In this document: positions 7,392 through 16,552 of the stretch, in pieces
Numbering within the stretch: position 1 is the first letter of the stretch
Layout of the letters: each line of letters starts with the position of its first letter
Assembly: GCA_900552715.1 (NCBI GenBank)
Contig: USAV01000011.1
Span: 1-31,018, forward strand
From: an uncultured Veillonella sp.
Lineage (GTDB): Bacteria > Bacillota > Negativicutes > Veillonellales > Veillonellaceae
Direction: 5' to 3'
DNA: 31,018 nucleotides
Notes under the pieces: model-generated
What the model saw: only the letters and a program-made list of their open reading frames with translations
What the model was told of the DNA's origin: nothing
Databases searched by the model: none
Position numbers and translations under genes: made by a program

Positions 7392-8291
7392 TTATTTTCT
7401 ATAACCAAGTTCAGATAACATGCCGGATTTATTTCGCCAATCCTTTTTAACCTTAACCCAAAGGTCTAAGTACACCTTTGTAGCCAATAGTTTTTGAATA
7501 TCTACACGGGCTTCAGCACCAAGTTGTTTCAACAAGGCCCCTTTCTTACCGATGATAATGCCCTTTTGAGAGTCTCGTTCACAGTAAATAGTAGCACGGA
7601 TATAGGTTGTACCATCATCACGTGTTTTCATTTCATCTACGTCTACAGCGATAGCATGAGGGATTTCATCACGTGTAGCCAATAGGATTTTTTCACGAAC
7701 AATATCAGAAATGATAAGACGTTCTGGTTGGTCCGTAATCATATCCTCTGGGAAGTATTGTGGACCTTCTGGCAATGTTTCCTCTAATACATGTAGAACT
7801 TCATTTAGGTTCTCTTTATCCTTTGCAGAAATAGGAATGACCCCTGCAAATGGATATGCATCTTGATAAGACACGATGGCTTCTAAAAGCTCCTCTTTTT
7901 TTAGAGTATCAATCTTGTTAACGACTAAGAAAACAGGCACTTTTACACGTTTTAATTGCTCAATAATGAAATTATCCCCAGGGCCGCGTTTTTCATTGCC
8001 TGCTACGACAAATAAAACAGCTTCCGTTTCTTTCAAGGACTCAATGGCAGCATCTACCATGAATTCACCTAATTTATGTTTTGGCTTATGTACACCTGGT
8101 GTGTCCATAAAAACGATTTGTTTTGCTTCGTCTGTATATACACAGATGATACGGTTACGCGTTGTTTGAGCCTTATCGGATACGATAGCGATTTTGTCAC
8201 CAATAAGGGCATTAATTAATGTAGATTTACCAACATTTGGTCGACCTACAACGGCTACAAAGCCAGATTTAAAATGTTCGTTCTTATTCAT
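7392..8291 (-). CDS. era: GTPase Era
   Basis: A 299-residue Era, the GTPase that binds the 3' end of 16S rRNA during 30S maturation. GTP-binding motifs are complete: G1 GRPNVGKS (16-23), G3 DTPG (63-66), G4 NKID (125-128) and G5 SAK (155-157). The C-terminal KH domain carries IIIGKKGALLKQLG (246-258). The start at 8291 overlaps the ybeY stop by eight bases (ATGAATAA). The nearest GGAGG is 12 bases away, which is long, so starts at 8303 or 8315 cannot be excluded, but they would add non-conserved residues (MCGRMHHI). Gene order ybeY-era-recO is conserved in Firmicutes. Confidence 0.95.
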   Translation of the reverse strand: MNKNEHFKSGFVAVVGRPNVGKSTLINALIGDKIAIVSDKAQTTRNRIICVYTDEAKQIVFMDTPGVHKPKHKLGEFMVDAAIESLKETEAVLFVVAGNEKRGPGDNFIIEQLKRVKVPVFLVVNKIDTLKKEELLEAIVSYQDAYPFAGVIPISAKDKENLNEVLHVLEETLPEGPQYFPEDMITDQPERLIISDIVREKILLATRDEIPHAIAVDVDEMKTRDDGTTYIRATIYCERDSQKGIIIGKKGALLKQLGAEARVDIQKLLATKVYLDLWVKVKKDWRNKSGMLSELGYRK

Positions 8292-8760
8292 TATATGGTG
8301 CATCCTCCCGCACATAACCGAGATTACCTAAAATAAATTCTTCTTCAGTACGCATCTCTTTTTTATCTTCGTCATTCATATGGTCATAGCCTAAAATATG
8401 CAAACAACTATGAGTCGTTAAGTACGCCAATTCTCGTTCAAAACTATGTCCATATTCGATAGCTTGTTCACGAGTGCGCTCTAAGGAAATAATCATATCC
8501 CCAAGTAAGTGATGTTCCTCTTCACTACCTTCGTAATCATCCCCTTCATTAAGGGCAAAGGACAATACATCGGTAGGTCTATCGATGCCGCGATATTCCT
8601 TATTGAGCTCGTGAATCTTAGCATTATCGCAAAGTAAAATACTCATTTCATCTTCTTCAAGACCATATACGCGACTCACTTCATCACAGACCTTACGTAT
8701 AACAGCCTCAATATTGGAATCCTCTTGAATTCCTTCATCATAGCTAATATTTATATACAT
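8284..8760 (-). CDS. ybeY: Endoribonuclease YbeY (16S rRNA maturation)
   Basis: A 158-residue UPF0054/YbeY metalloprotein. In other bacteria it is needed for 16S rRNA 3' processing and ribosome quality control. The zinc triad is visible as His117, His121 and His127 in THSCLHILGYDHMND. The common consensus is HGxLHLxGYDH, so Gly118 is Ser here. The upstream family motif RGIDRPTDVLSFAL (57-70) is intact. AAAGGAT precedes the ATG by four bases. It starts two bases after the phoH stop and runs into era, which suggests a single cistronic unit for ribosome assembly functions. Confidence 0.94.
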   Translation of the reverse strand: MYINISYDEGIQEDSNIEAVIRKVCDEVSRVYGLEEDEMSILLCDNAKIHELNKEYRGIDRPTDVLSFALNEGDDYEGSEEEHHLLGDMIISLERTREQAIEYGHSFERELAYLTTHSCLHILGYDHMNDEDKKEMRTEEEFILGNLGYVREDAPYNE

Positions 8761-8762
8761 GC

Positions 8763-9776
8763 TTATCCTTTCGCTACATGCTCTTTAGATGCTGCGTTAG
8801 TTTCCGCAGTCTCACCAGCTAATTTACGTTCATGATACTGATCGTAAGCTTTTACAATACGGCCTACTAAATCGTGACGAACAACGTCTTGATCGCTAAA
8901 GTAAACCATATTAATACCAGGCACATGGCGCAATACCTTTTCAGCCTCGCCAAGACCAGACACAACACGTGGTGGCAAGTCAATTTGTGTCTTATCACCG
9001 TTGACTACCATTTTAGAATTGTTACCTAAACGTGTTAAGAACATCTTCATCTGCTCAGCCGTCGTATTTTGAGCTTCGTCAAGAATCACAAAGGCATTCT
9101 CTAAGGTACGGCCACGCATGTACGCTAGTGGTGCTACTTCAATTGTACCGCGCTCCATAAAACGTTGTACTTGTTCGATGCCAAACATTTCGTGTAAAGC
9201 ATCGTAGAGCGGTCTCAAATATGGATCCACCTTATCTTGCAATTCACCAGGTAAGAATCCTAAGCGTTCACCAGCCTCTACAGCAGGACGAGTTAAAATA
9301 ATTTTATCTACATTTCTGTTCTTTAAATAGAAGGATGCTAAAGCTACTGCTAAGAAGGTTTTACCAGTCCCTGCAGGGCCTATGCCAAAGGTAATGGTAT
9401 TTTTACGGATGCTATCTACATAGTATTTTTGACCTTCCGTTTTAGGCGTAATATTTTTACCGCGCATATTAACGGATAAGGTATCTTCAAACATGGTATG
9501 TACAGCATCAGCTTTACCGTTCGCTACGAGTTTTGCCGCAATACGAACCTGGGACTCAGTAATGGTACTACCTTCACGATATAAAAATACCAGTTCCTCT
9601 AACGTACGATACAAGGCCTCTACTTGCTTTTCATCGCCCTTGATAACCACAGTATCACCACGTGCTACTACATCTACAGAGATGACTTCAAGCATCATAT
9701 GCAAATATCGATTATGTTGACCTAGTATGGATTGTGCTAGGTCATATGTAGGAAATGTAAATACTTGTTCGCTCAT
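8763..9776 (-). CDS. PhoH family ATPase (PhoH-like, YbeZ type)
   Basis: A 337-residue PhoH-like P-loop ATPase. Walker A is GPAGTGKT (133-140), followed by LTRPAVEAGERLGFLPG, typical of the family. Walker B is VILDEAQN (230-237), and sensor-like GDKTQIDLP follows. The N-terminal ~100 residues resemble a KH-like RNA-binding module. Members next to ybeY (YbeZ) are thought to assist YbeY in RNA handling. The ATG has AGGAGG four bases upstream. The gap to the upstream radical SAM gene is eight bases, so both are probably on one transcript. Confidence 0.92.
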   Translation of the reverse strand: MSEQVFTFPTYDLAQSILGQHNRYLHMMLEVISVDVVARGDTVVIKGDEKQVEALYRTLEELVFLYREGSTITESQVRIAAKLVANGKADAVHTMFEDTLSVNMRGKNITPKTEGQKYYVDSIRKNTITFGIGPAGTGKTFLAVALASFYLKNRNVDKIILTRPAVEAGERLGFLPGELQDKVDPYLRPLYDALHEMFGIEQVQRFMERGTIEVAPLAYMRGRTLENAFVILDEAQNTTAEQMKMFLTRLGNNSKMVVNGDKTQIDLPPRVVSGLGEAEKVLRHVPGINMVYFSDQDVVRHDLVGRIVKAYDQYHERKLAGETAETNAASKEHVAKG

Positions 9777-9784
9777 ACAACCTC

Positions 9785-10750
9785 CTAATCTACAAACTTA
9801 CGAACGGCTTTGCCGTTTAAATAATCACAAAGATCACCTTGATGGGCATCCAGTTCGTCTAATTTATCATCAATTAAGTCTTGAACTCGCCACCATCCCA
9901 TAGACCAATTCGTAAATAACGTATTATCTTCAGGAGCTCGCCCCACAAGACGCTGCAATACAATGTCAGGGTGTAAATGGCGGACAAAGTTGACTACGCG
10001 GTCAGCATATTCTTCTGCACTGATTAAGGTGAACTGACCTTCTTGATACCACTTGGCCATCAATGTATTTTTAACAATATATAAAGCATGCAGTTTAACT
10101 TGATCCACGCCAAGGGCTGATAAGATACGAGCCCCTTCGATGGTATCTTTCATAGTATCCCATGGAAGATTTACTATCATATGGGTTGTTACATTAAATC
10201 CATATCTCTTAATCCGCAATACAGCATCAATAAACTGCGCTAAATCATGGCCCCGATTAATCTTCTCAAGGGTATCATAATTGACCGTTTGCAATCCTAA
10301 TTCAATATAAATATCCTTATGAAAGCGATCTCTAATGTCAGCTAATATGTCTAAATATTCATCGGCAATGCAATCTGGTCTTGTAGCAATAGCAATGCCT
10401 ACAGCTTCGTCGATACAGCCTTGTTCCATATAGCTTTTAAAGTCATCAAGTCCCAAATAGGTATTACTAAAGTTTTGATAATAGGGTATGAATTTTTTCG
10501 CCTTGTACTTAGGTCCAATGTGAGCAATATTTTCCTCTAATTGCATACGCACTGTCATCCAGGCAGGACGATTTTCATAGCCCGCACCAATTTCACCGCA
10601 GAAGGTACAGCCTCCTACACCTGCCGAACCATCTCGATTTGGACATGTTAGCGGTAAGGCAACAGGCAGCTTATAAACCTTCTCTCCATAGGTTTCTTTA
10701 TAATATTTAGATACCATGCGGTATCGTTTTGGTCTCGTTGTATCGGTCAT
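9785..10750 (-). CDS. TIGR01212-type radical SAM protein (YtqA-like)
   Basis: A 321-residue radical SAM enzyme. The cluster-binding cysteines are unusually spaced, as in the TIGR01212/YtqA group: Cys36 in LTCPNRDG, then Cys48 and Cys51 in GGCTFCGEIG. The long Cys36-Cys48 gap separates it from classical CxxxCxxC enzymes. A TIM-barrel-like core follows, with IELGLQTVNYDTLEKINRGHD (substrate/SAM region) and MIVNLPWDTMKDT. Its reaction is not established to my knowledge. TAGGAG lies four bases before the ATG. It sits directly downstream of another radical SAM gene and upstream of phoH. Confidence 0.88.
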   Translation of the reverse strand: MTDTTRPKRYRMVSKYYKETYGEKVYKLPVALPLTCPNRDGSAGVGGCTFCGEIGAGYENRPAWMTVRMQLEENIAHIGPKYKAKKFIPYYQNFSNTYLGLDDFKSYMEQGCIDEAVGIAIATRPDCIADEYLDILADIRDRFHKDIYIELGLQTVNYDTLEKINRGHDLAQFIDAVLRIKRYGFNVTTHMIVNLPWDTMKDTIEGARILSALGVDQVKLHALYIVKNTLMAKWYQEGQFTLISAEEYADRVVNFVRHLHPDIVLQRLVGRAPEDNTLFTNWSMGWWRVQDLIDDKLDELDAHQGDLCDYLNGKAVRKFVD

Positions 10751-10783
10751 AACACTCCTATTTAACTAACCAATCATCGCTTG

Positions 10784-12622
10784 TTAACAAGCCTCTATGT
10801 CAGGACGTATAAATGGTTTAACCTCTTTATTAACGTCGATTACAACTGTAAATGGTGTACTAGGTACATTATCTATGCCCAATACATATGCCGTATCTTT
10901 GGACATCGGCATTTCTACATATTGTTGGCGAATCTTACGCCATTCTTTAAATGTATAGTTTGGAATATACTGAGATGCAATCTCTTCGTTTCGCCAGAAT
11001 GCTTCCCCTTCTTGTAAAAGTTCCTTTGTCTGCTTCGGCAAACCTACGGCTTCGCTTCGAACCTTACCACGATAGCTAACAAGAGTGTCGTACTGTAATA
11101 ATTCGGCTGCTACTTTGTCGCCTTTAGACAAGAAGAAATTATATAAGAACTCGATTTGGTCAATGTCTTTTAAATTAACCTTGTGATTACCAGCATCAAG
11201 CCATGCCTGTGTCATTTCACAGAAATAAGAAAAAGCGTCTTTTTTAGGCTCCACTTTAGTTGGATCATACTTTTTAATTGGTGGTACATGATTTGTTACT
11301 GTATCTTCACCAATTATTGATGTATCAGTATGTTCCTTAATAAGCTTACTACCAATATAACCAAAGACAGTTCTAAAACGCTCACTATTATAGAATCGTT
11401 CAAATACATCTTCAAAGTGCTTTAAGAAACGAACGTCTTTATATGGCAATACATGCGTACTTAAGACCTCATAAGGAGCTAATGGATCACTAATATATTG
11501 GTATTCCTCCATACGGCGTACACCAGAGCCTTTTAATAGTTTCAAGAACCCTATTTGTAGCGCATGAGGTTGTAAGCTAAATAAATCGTTGAAGGATAAT
11601 CCAAATCGTGCTTTATTTTCGTAAGGTAAGCCTACAATTAAATCCATATGTACATGTGTACGGCCGGCCTCGATAATAGGACGGATAGCCTTTTGAATAT
11701 ATGGCCAATCATTGTAACGATTAATAGCATCCAAGGTTTTCTTATGTGTACTTTGTACGCCCACCTCGATTTGGATGCGGCCTGGTGGTGTTTCACAGAG
11801 AATCTGTGTTTCCCACTCTGTCATGAGCTCTGGTTCCATCTCCAAATGGAAATTCGTCTCTGTATCGGCATCACGCATAAATTCCATCATAGGTCGATGG
11901 TGATGTGGTGCACAGTTAAAGGTTCTATCTACAAATTTAACTTGCTTCACCTTGTGATCGATAAACCATTGTAGCTCTTTAAAGGTTCTCTCCTGTGGGA
12001 AGAACCGCACTGTATTCTTATTGCCAGATAAGCAGTACTGACAAGAAAATGGACATCCGCGAGAGGATTCATAATAGATTATTTTATGTTCTAAATCCTC
12101 CATATCCTCTTCTACATACGGGAATGGTATAGTACTAAGATCTTTAACCTCTACAGCCTCTGTAGAGCCCATAAGTTCGCCTGAAATATGACGTCCTCGT
12201 ACCCCAGGGATTTCTTCTTGTAAACCATCCTTACCATTTTGTAATGCACTAATAAGTTGGTAAAAAGCTTCTTCCCCTTCCCCTTGTACAACATAATCTA
12301 CGGCATGGCATCGATTTAGGATTTCATCGGCTGTGAAAGAAACCTCTGGTCCACCTAAAATGATCTTAATATCTGGTCGAACAGCTTTCACCAGGTCCAC
12401 TACATGTAAGGTCATTTCGATATTCCAGATATAGCAAGCAAAGCCCAATACATCTATATTGCGCTCTGTAATATCGCTAAGAATATGTAAAACAGGCATA
12501 TTAATAGTATATTCTACTATATCGTATGCCTGTCTGTGAGCCTGCCCATAGGCTTTGAGATACCGCAAAGCCAGGGAAGAATGTATAAATTTTGAGTTTA
12601 ATGTGGATAAAACTACGTTCAT
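10784..12622 (-). CDS. B12-binding domain radical SAM protein with DUF4080-type C-terminus
   Basis: A 612-residue protein. Residues 1-~150 form a cobalamin-binding-like Rossmann domain (VLGFACYIWNIE, IILGGPEVSF, VVQGEGEEAF). The radical SAM cluster motif is CPFSCQYC (Cys190, Cys194, Cys197), followed by a barrel (EVGVQSTHKKTLDAINR, HMDLIVGLPYE). The C-terminal third matches what is usually called DUF4080. B12-dependent radical SAM enzymes include methyltransferases and ring-forming enzymes; the substrate here is unknown. AAAGGGG stands four bases before the ATG. It probably heads the run that continues through the TIGR01212 gene, phoH, ybeY, era and recO; an AT palindrome with a TATAAT lies about 45 bases upstream. 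Confidence 0.88.
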   Translation of the reverse strand: MNVVLSTLNSKFIHSSLALRYLKAYGQAHRQAYDIVEYTINMPVLHILSDITERNIDVLGFACYIWNIEMTLHVVDLVKAVRPDIKIILGGPEVSFTADEILNRCHAVDYVVQGEGEEAFYQLISALQNGKDGLQEEIPGVRGRHISGELMGSTEAVEVKDLSTIPFPYVEEDMEDLEHKIIYYESSRGCPFSCQYCLSGNKNTVRFFPQERTFKELQWFIDHKVKQVKFVDRTFNCAPHHHRPMMEFMRDADTETNFHLEMEPELMTEWETQILCETPPGRIQIEVGVQSTHKKTLDAINRYNDWPYIQKAIRPIIEAGRTHVHMDLIVGLPYENKARFGLSFNDLFSLQPHALQIGFLKLLKGSGVRRMEEYQYISDPLAPYEVLSTHVLPYKDVRFLKHFEDVFERFYNSERFRTVFGYIGSKLIKEHTDTSIIGEDTVTNHVPPIKKYDPTKVEPKKDAFSYFCEMTQAWLDAGNHKVNLKDIDQIEFLYNFFLSKGDKVAAELLQYDTLVSYRGKVRSEAVGLPKQTKELLQEGEAFWRNEEIASQYIPNYTFKEWRKIRQQYVEMPMSKDTAYVLGIDNVPSTPFTVVIDVNKEVKPFIRPDIEAC

Positions 12623-12665
12623 AGGTCCCCTTTACATCATCGAATGGCTCAGCCACCGTCTAGTC

Positions 12666-12682
12666 ATAATATATATATTATA
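12666..12682 (-). promoter_or_regulatory. Possible -10 element within a 16-bp AT palindrome
   Basis: On the minus strand a TATAAT (12677-12682) overlaps the perfect palindrome ATAATATATATATTAT (12666-12681), upstream of the B12/radical SAM gene. The best -35 candidates 17-18 bases further are weak (TTATCT or TTTATC), so promoter strength is uncertain. Confidence 0.4.
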
Positions 12683-12685
12683 CCA

Positions 12686-13105
12686 TTAAAAGAGCCCAAA
12701 GATAAAGGAAACAATAGCCCCCACTAAAATGACAACCCCTACTACAGATAGGATAATGCCACCAAAGAATACAACAGCTGCTAAAACAACAGCTAATATG
12801 ATAATCAAAATGATGCGACTAAGCCAACTTGTGCTATTAAAGCTATATACCTTCACATGTGGACCATATTGGTTATATTCTTCACTGCGTTGATAATCTT
12901 CGTTTATATTGCTAGGTGTAGAGTCCACATGAACAGAGTCGCCTACCTCTTCAATGGTTACACCGTCAAAATCACGACGTTCATCATCAGATAGTACGCG
13001 TGTATTAGGTTCTGCAGCACGTGTATTACTACTGTAGCTATCGCTACGCTCACTACTTCTATATGTATTTTGATTGTTATTTATATTCTGTTGATCATTC
13101 ATCAT
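12686..13105 (-). CDS. Small membrane-anchored protein with disordered N-terminus
   Basis: A 139-residue protein I cannot assign. The first ~50 residues are rich in Asn, Gln and Ser (QQNINNNQNTYRSSERSDSY) and likely disordered. An acidic stretch follows (DDERRDFDGVTIEEVGDSVHVD). The last ~45 residues are two hydrophobic segments (IILIIILAVVLAAVVFFGG and VVGVVILVGAIVSFIFGLF), giving a hairpin in the cytoplasmic membrane. AAAGGA precedes two adjacent ATGs (13105 and 13102); the first is used here. An upstream in-frame ATG at 13147 has no ribosome site. It stands alone between the gat terminator and the radical SAM operon. Base composition is like its neighbours. Confidence 0.7.
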   Translation of the reverse strand: MMNDQQNINNNQNTYRSSERSDSYSSNTRAAEPNTRVLSDDERRDFDGVTIEEVGDSVHVDSTPSNINEDYQRSEEYNQYGPHVKVYSFNSTSWLSRIILIIILAVVLAAVVFFGGIILSVVGVVILVGAIVSFIFGLF

Positions 13106-13150
13106 TAAGTCCTTTATATGATCAAAATAATAATTAATTTTATACAACCT

Positions 13151-13181
13151 ATTATACCATACTTTACCATAAAAAATGCAA
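13151..13181 (-). promoter_or_regulatory. Possible promoter of the small membrane protein gene
   Basis: A perfect TATAAT (13151-13156) lies about 45 bases before the start codon. The best -35 candidate is TTGCAT (13176-13181) at a long 19-base spacing. The location directly after the gat terminator supports a new transcription start here. Confidence 0.42.
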
Positions 13182-13187
13182 ATAAAT

Positions 13188-13224
13188 ATCCCCTATAGAT
13201 ATAAGTTTTATATCTATAGGGGAT
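13188..13224 (-). terminator. Terminator of the gatCAB operon
   Basis: A perfect 16-bp stem: ATCCCCTATAGATATA (13188-13203) pairs with its exact complement (13209-13224) around a five-base loop. On the minus strand it is followed by an AT-rich tail ending in TTTTTT. It lies 46 bases past the gatB stop. Confidence 0.85.
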
Positions 13225-13269
13225 TGATTTTATTTGTATTGCTTATGCGACTATAGGCTAACGGACAAA

Positions 13270-14718
13270 TTAGTCTTTCAAGTATTTTTGAAGCAATTCA
13301 TTTACCATACCAGGGTTAGCACGGCCTTTAGATTCCTTCATAACTTGACCTACTAAGAAACCAATAGCCTTACCATTGCCACCTTTGAAATCTGCCACTG
13401 GTTGTGGATTATTAGCAATAACTTGCTTAACGATTTCTTCAATAGCACCAGTATCTGTGATTTGAACAAGACCTTCTTCTTTTACGATAGTATCAGCATC
13501 CTTGCCAGATTCCCACATGGATACGATAACTTTTTTCGCAATTTTACCGGAGATTGTACCTTTATCGATAAGGGCAATCATACCAGCCAAGTTTTCTGGA
13601 CTTACTTTGGATTCAGCAAATGTTAAACCGCTTTCATTAATCATCTTGGACAAGTCACCAAGCATCCAGTTAGCAACAGTCTTAGCATCGGCACCTGCTT
13701 TTACAGTAGCATCCAAGAAATCTGCTGTTTTACGGGATACAGTAAGAATTGTTGCATCTTCACGAGACAAGCCATATTCAGATACAAAGCGTTCAATCTT
13801 AGCATCTTGTAATTCTGGTAACGCACGACGTACTTCTTCGATTTTTTCGTCTGTAATTACAATTGGCACCAAATCTGGTTCAGGGAAGTAACGGTAATCG
13901 TTTTCTTCGTCTTTTTTACGCATACCAATAGTAATGCCTTGAGCATCATCCCAAGTACGTGTTTCTTGATCTACTTTGCCGCCAGCTTCGATCAACTTAG
14001 CTTGACGCAATGCTTCATATTCAACAACCTTTTGGATAGCTGTTAAGGAGTTAACGTTCTTAGTTTCTGTACGTGTACCAAACTCTTTAGTACCGCGCAA
14101 ACGTACGGATACGTTACAGTCACCACGCAAGGAACCTTCTTCCATACGACCGTCAGATACTTCTAAGTATTGCAAGATAGAACGTAGTTTTTCAACATAG
14201 GCTCTCGCTTCTGCACCGGAACGAATATCTGGTTCGGATACGATTTCAAGAAGAGGTACACCAGTACGGTTGTAGTCAACATTAGAAGATTTAGAATCGG
14301 AAATAGTATTGCCACTATGAACGAGTTTACCCGCATCTTCTTCCATGTGAATACGCGTAATACCAATGCGTTTAGTTTCACCATTTACTTCGATGTCTAA
14401 ATGACCATTCAAGCAAATTGGCAAATCGTATTGAGATGTTTGATAGTTTTTAGGCAAATCTGGATAGTAGTAGTTTTTACGGTCAAATTTGTTAAAGTTT
14501 AGAATTTCACAGTTCAATGCTAAACCTACTTTGATAGCAAATTCTACTACTTGTTTATTTAACACAGGCATAGCACCAGGTAAGCCTAGGCATACTGGGC
14601 ATACATGTGTATTTTGATCGCCGCCGAATTCAGTGGTACAACCACAGAAGATTTTAGACTTAGTCTTAAGCTCTGTGTGAACCTCTAAACCAACGACTGT
14701 TTCGTATTTACTACTCAT
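13270..14718 (-). CDS. gatB: Asp-tRNA(Asn)/Glu-tRNA(Gln) amidotransferase subunit B
   Basis: A 482-residue GatB, the kinase and tRNA-binding subunit that activates the misacylated Glu-tRNA(Gln) or Asp-tRNA(Asn) before transamidation. Family motifs are visible: GLEVHTEL near the N-terminus, CPVCLGLPGAMPVLN, DRKNYYYPDLPKNYQ, MEEGSLRGDCNVSVR (near 190) and NDYRYFPEPDLVP. The C-terminal GatB/YqeY domain ends with VGQVMKESKGRANPGMVNELL. Its ATG overlaps the gatA stop by four bases (ATGA), which implies translational coupling and fixes the start. Length is normal for the family. Confidence 0.97.
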   Translation of the reverse strand: MSSKYETVVGLEVHTELKTKSKIFCGCTTEFGGDQNTHVCPVCLGLPGAMPVLNKQVVEFAIKVGLALNCEILNFNKFDRKNYYYPDLPKNYQTSQYDLPICLNGHLDIEVNGETKRIGITRIHMEEDAGKLVHSGNTISDSKSSNVDYNRTGVPLLEIVSEPDIRSGAEARAYVEKLRSILQYLEVSDGRMEEGSLRGDCNVSVRLRGTKEFGTRTETKNVNSLTAIQKVVEYEALRQAKLIEAGGKVDQETRTWDDAQGITIGMRKKDEENDYRYFPEPDLVPIVITDEKIEEVRRALPELQDAKIERFVSEYGLSREDATILTVSRKTADFLDATVKAGADAKTVANWMLGDLSKMINESGLTFAESKVSPENLAGMIALIDKGTISGKIAKKVIVSMWESGKDADTIVKEEGLVQITDTGAIEEIVKQVIANNPQPVADFKGGNGKAIGFLVGQVMKESKGRANPGMVNELLQKYLKD

Positions 14719-16175
14719 AGAGAAACCTCCCCAGTTGGTGCTACTAATTGACAGTCTGGACGTGCTTGTTCAAATGTGAAAGCGGCACGTAACAATGTTT
14801 CTTCACCCATAGCAGGACCGAGCAATTGTAAGCCGATTGGCAAATTGCTGCTGCTCATACCTGCTGGAATGCTAATACCTGGAATACCTGCAAGGTTTGC
14901 TGGTACTGTACAGATATCTTCTAAGTACATTGCCAATGGATCATTTGCTTTTTCACCAAATTTATAAGATGTATTAGGTGCAGTTGGTGTTAAGATTAAA
15001 TCCACTTTGGAGAAAGCTTCATCAAATTCGTTTTTAATGAGGCGGCGTACTTTCAATGCTTTCAAATAGTAAGCATCATAGTAACCAGCGCTCAATACAT
15101 AAGTACCTAATAAGATACGGCGTTGTACTTCAGGACCAAAGCCTTCTGTACGAGTTTTAGTAGACATTTCTACTAAATTGTCTGCCGCAACGCGCATACC
15201 GTAGCTTACACCGTCATAACGAGCCAAGTTAGAGCTTGCCTCAGCCAATGCGATGATATAGTACGCAGACAATGCATATTTAGAGTTAGGTAAAGAAACC
15301 TCAACGATTTCAGCACCCAATTTTTTATATGTTTCGATAGCCTCTTCCATAGCTTTTCGAACTTCGCTATTAAGACCTTCGCCAAAGAATTCTTTTGGCA
15401 CACCGATTTTAAGATTTTTTACATCATTTACAAGAGCTGTAGTGTAATCTACACGAGCACCTGGAATGGATGTGGAGTCTTTCGCATCATGACCAGAGAT
15501 TGCATTTAATACTAAAGCAGCATCTGTTACATCACGAGTAATAGGTCCAATTTGGTCCAAAGAGGATGCGAAGGCGATTAAACCATAACGAGATACATTA
15601 CCGTATGTTGGTTTTAAGCCTACAACGCCACAGAAGGACGCTGGTTGACGAATAGACCCACCAGTATCGGAGCCAAGAGCCCAAATAGCAGAGCCACTAG
15701 ATACTGCTGCTGCACTACCACCAGAAGAACCACCTGGTACGCAATCTGCATTCCAAGGGTTAGTCGTTTTTGCTAATGCAGAGTTCTCTGTGGAACCACC
15801 CATAGCAAATTCGTCCATGTTAAGTTTACCAAGACTTACAAATTGATTATCTTGTAAACGTTCAATAACAGACGCATTGTATGGAGGTACAAAGTTCTCT
15901 AACATTTTAGATGCACATGTTGCAGGTTCATCTTTAATACAAATATTATCTTTAATCGCACCAGGAATACCTGCCAATGGAGAAATAGCTTCACCTTTAG
16001 CAATTGCTTCATCTACAAGCTTAGCTGTAGCTAAAGCACGATCATGAGAATCGGATAAGTACGCATGTACAGTCGGTTCCACTTTCGCTTTATGTGCAAT
16101 AACAGCATTCGTCAATTCAACGGCGCTGATTTCTTTATTCACTAGTTTCTTGTGTAATTCATGAATTGTTGCCAC
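14715..16175 (-). CDS. gatA: Asp-tRNA(Asn)/Glu-tRNA(Gln) amidotransferase subunit A
   Basis: A 486-residue amidase-signature enzyme that releases ammonia from glutamine for the GatB site. The Ser-cis-Ser-Lys triad is intact: Lys75 (GAIKDNI), Ser150 within PGGSSGGS and Ser174 within DTGGSIRQPAS. The amidase glycine/serine loop and the C-terminal GIPGISIPAGM segment are present. The ATG at 16175 has a GGAGG-like AGGAGG nine bases upstream, just after the gatC stop, and the 11-base gap fits an operon. Length matches family members. Confidence 0.97.
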   Translation of the reverse strand: MATIHELHKKLVNKEISAVELTNAVIAHKAKVEPTVHAYLSDSHDRALATAKLVDEAIAKGEAISPLAGIPGAIKDNICIKDEPATCASKMLENFVPPYNASVIERLQDNQFVSLGKLNMDEFAMGGSTENSALAKTTNPWNADCVPGGSSGGSAAAVSSGSAIWALGSDTGGSIRQPASFCGVVGLKPTYGNVSRYGLIAFASSLDQIGPITRDVTDAALVLNAISGHDAKDSTSIPGARVDYTTALVNDVKNLKIGVPKEFFGEGLNSEVRKAMEEAIETYKKLGAEIVEVSLPNSKYALSAYYIIALAEASSNLARYDGVSYGMRVAADNLVEMSTKTRTEGFGPEVQRRILLGTYVLSAGYYDAYYLKALKVRRLIKNEFDEAFSKVDLILTPTAPNTSYKFGEKANDPLAMYLEDICTVPANLAGIPGISIPAGMSSSNLPIGLQLLGPAMGEETLLRAAFTFEQARPDCQLVAPTGEVSL

Positions 16176-16186
16176 AGCGAAACCTC

Positions 16187-16477
16187 CTATTCTTGTACAA
16201 CACGAGGTACTTTAAAGTACCCATCCTCTGCTTCTGGAGCATTGGATAAAGCTAAATCATGGTCTAAGGATGGTTTTGTTTCATCCTCTCTAAATACATT
16301 GTGCAATGGTACTGCATGAGCCATTGGTTCTACATCATTAAGCTCTAATGCATCTAGTTCAGCAACATAAGTCAAGATGTCGGACAACTCTTTTTCTACA
16401 TGTGCCATATGTTCTTCCTTAACTTCCAATCGTGAAAGTAAGGCGATCTTTTTAATTTCCTCTTGGCTGATTTTCAT
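16187..16477 (-). CDS. gatC: Asp-tRNA(Asn)/Glu-tRNA(Gln) amidotransferase subunit C
   Basis: A 96-residue GatC, the small stabilising subunit that wraps around GatA. Typical elements are ISQEEIKKIALLSRLEV at the start, ELSDILTYVAELDAL in the middle and VEPMAHAVPLHNVFREDE, followed by APEAEDGYFKVPRVV at the end. The start at 16477 is chosen because AAAGGA stands nine bases upstream and it gives the usual length. An ATG six codons earlier (16495) would begin inside that ribosome site. It is the first gene of the gat set and has its own promoter at 16504-16532. Confidence 0.95.
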   Translation of the reverse strand: MKISQEEIKKIALLSRLEVKEEHMAHVEKELSDILTYVAELDALELNDVEPMAHAVPLHNVFREDETKPSLDHDLALSNAPEAEDGYFKVPRVVQE

Positions 16478-16503
16478 CGGAACACATCCTTTCATAATTA
16501 CTT

Positions 16504-16532
16504 ATTATAAAGCAAATAATATATATTTTCAA
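16504..16532 (-). promoter_or_regulatory. Promoter of gatCAB
   Basis: TTGAAA (16527-16532) and a perfect TATAAT (16504-16509) are 17 bases apart on the minus strand, in the gap between ligA and gatC. The expected start lies near 16497, about 20 bases before the gatC ATG. It lets gatCAB be expressed independently of pcrA-ligA. Confidence 0.72.
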
Positions 16533-16552
16533 AACATTGTAAGAATGTATAT

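Noticed and set aside
12643..12655. GGCT-G-AGCC inverted repeat upstream of the B12/radical SAM gene
   Set aside because: The one-base loop prevents an RNA hairpin of this form and no similar copy is seen nearby; likely chance.
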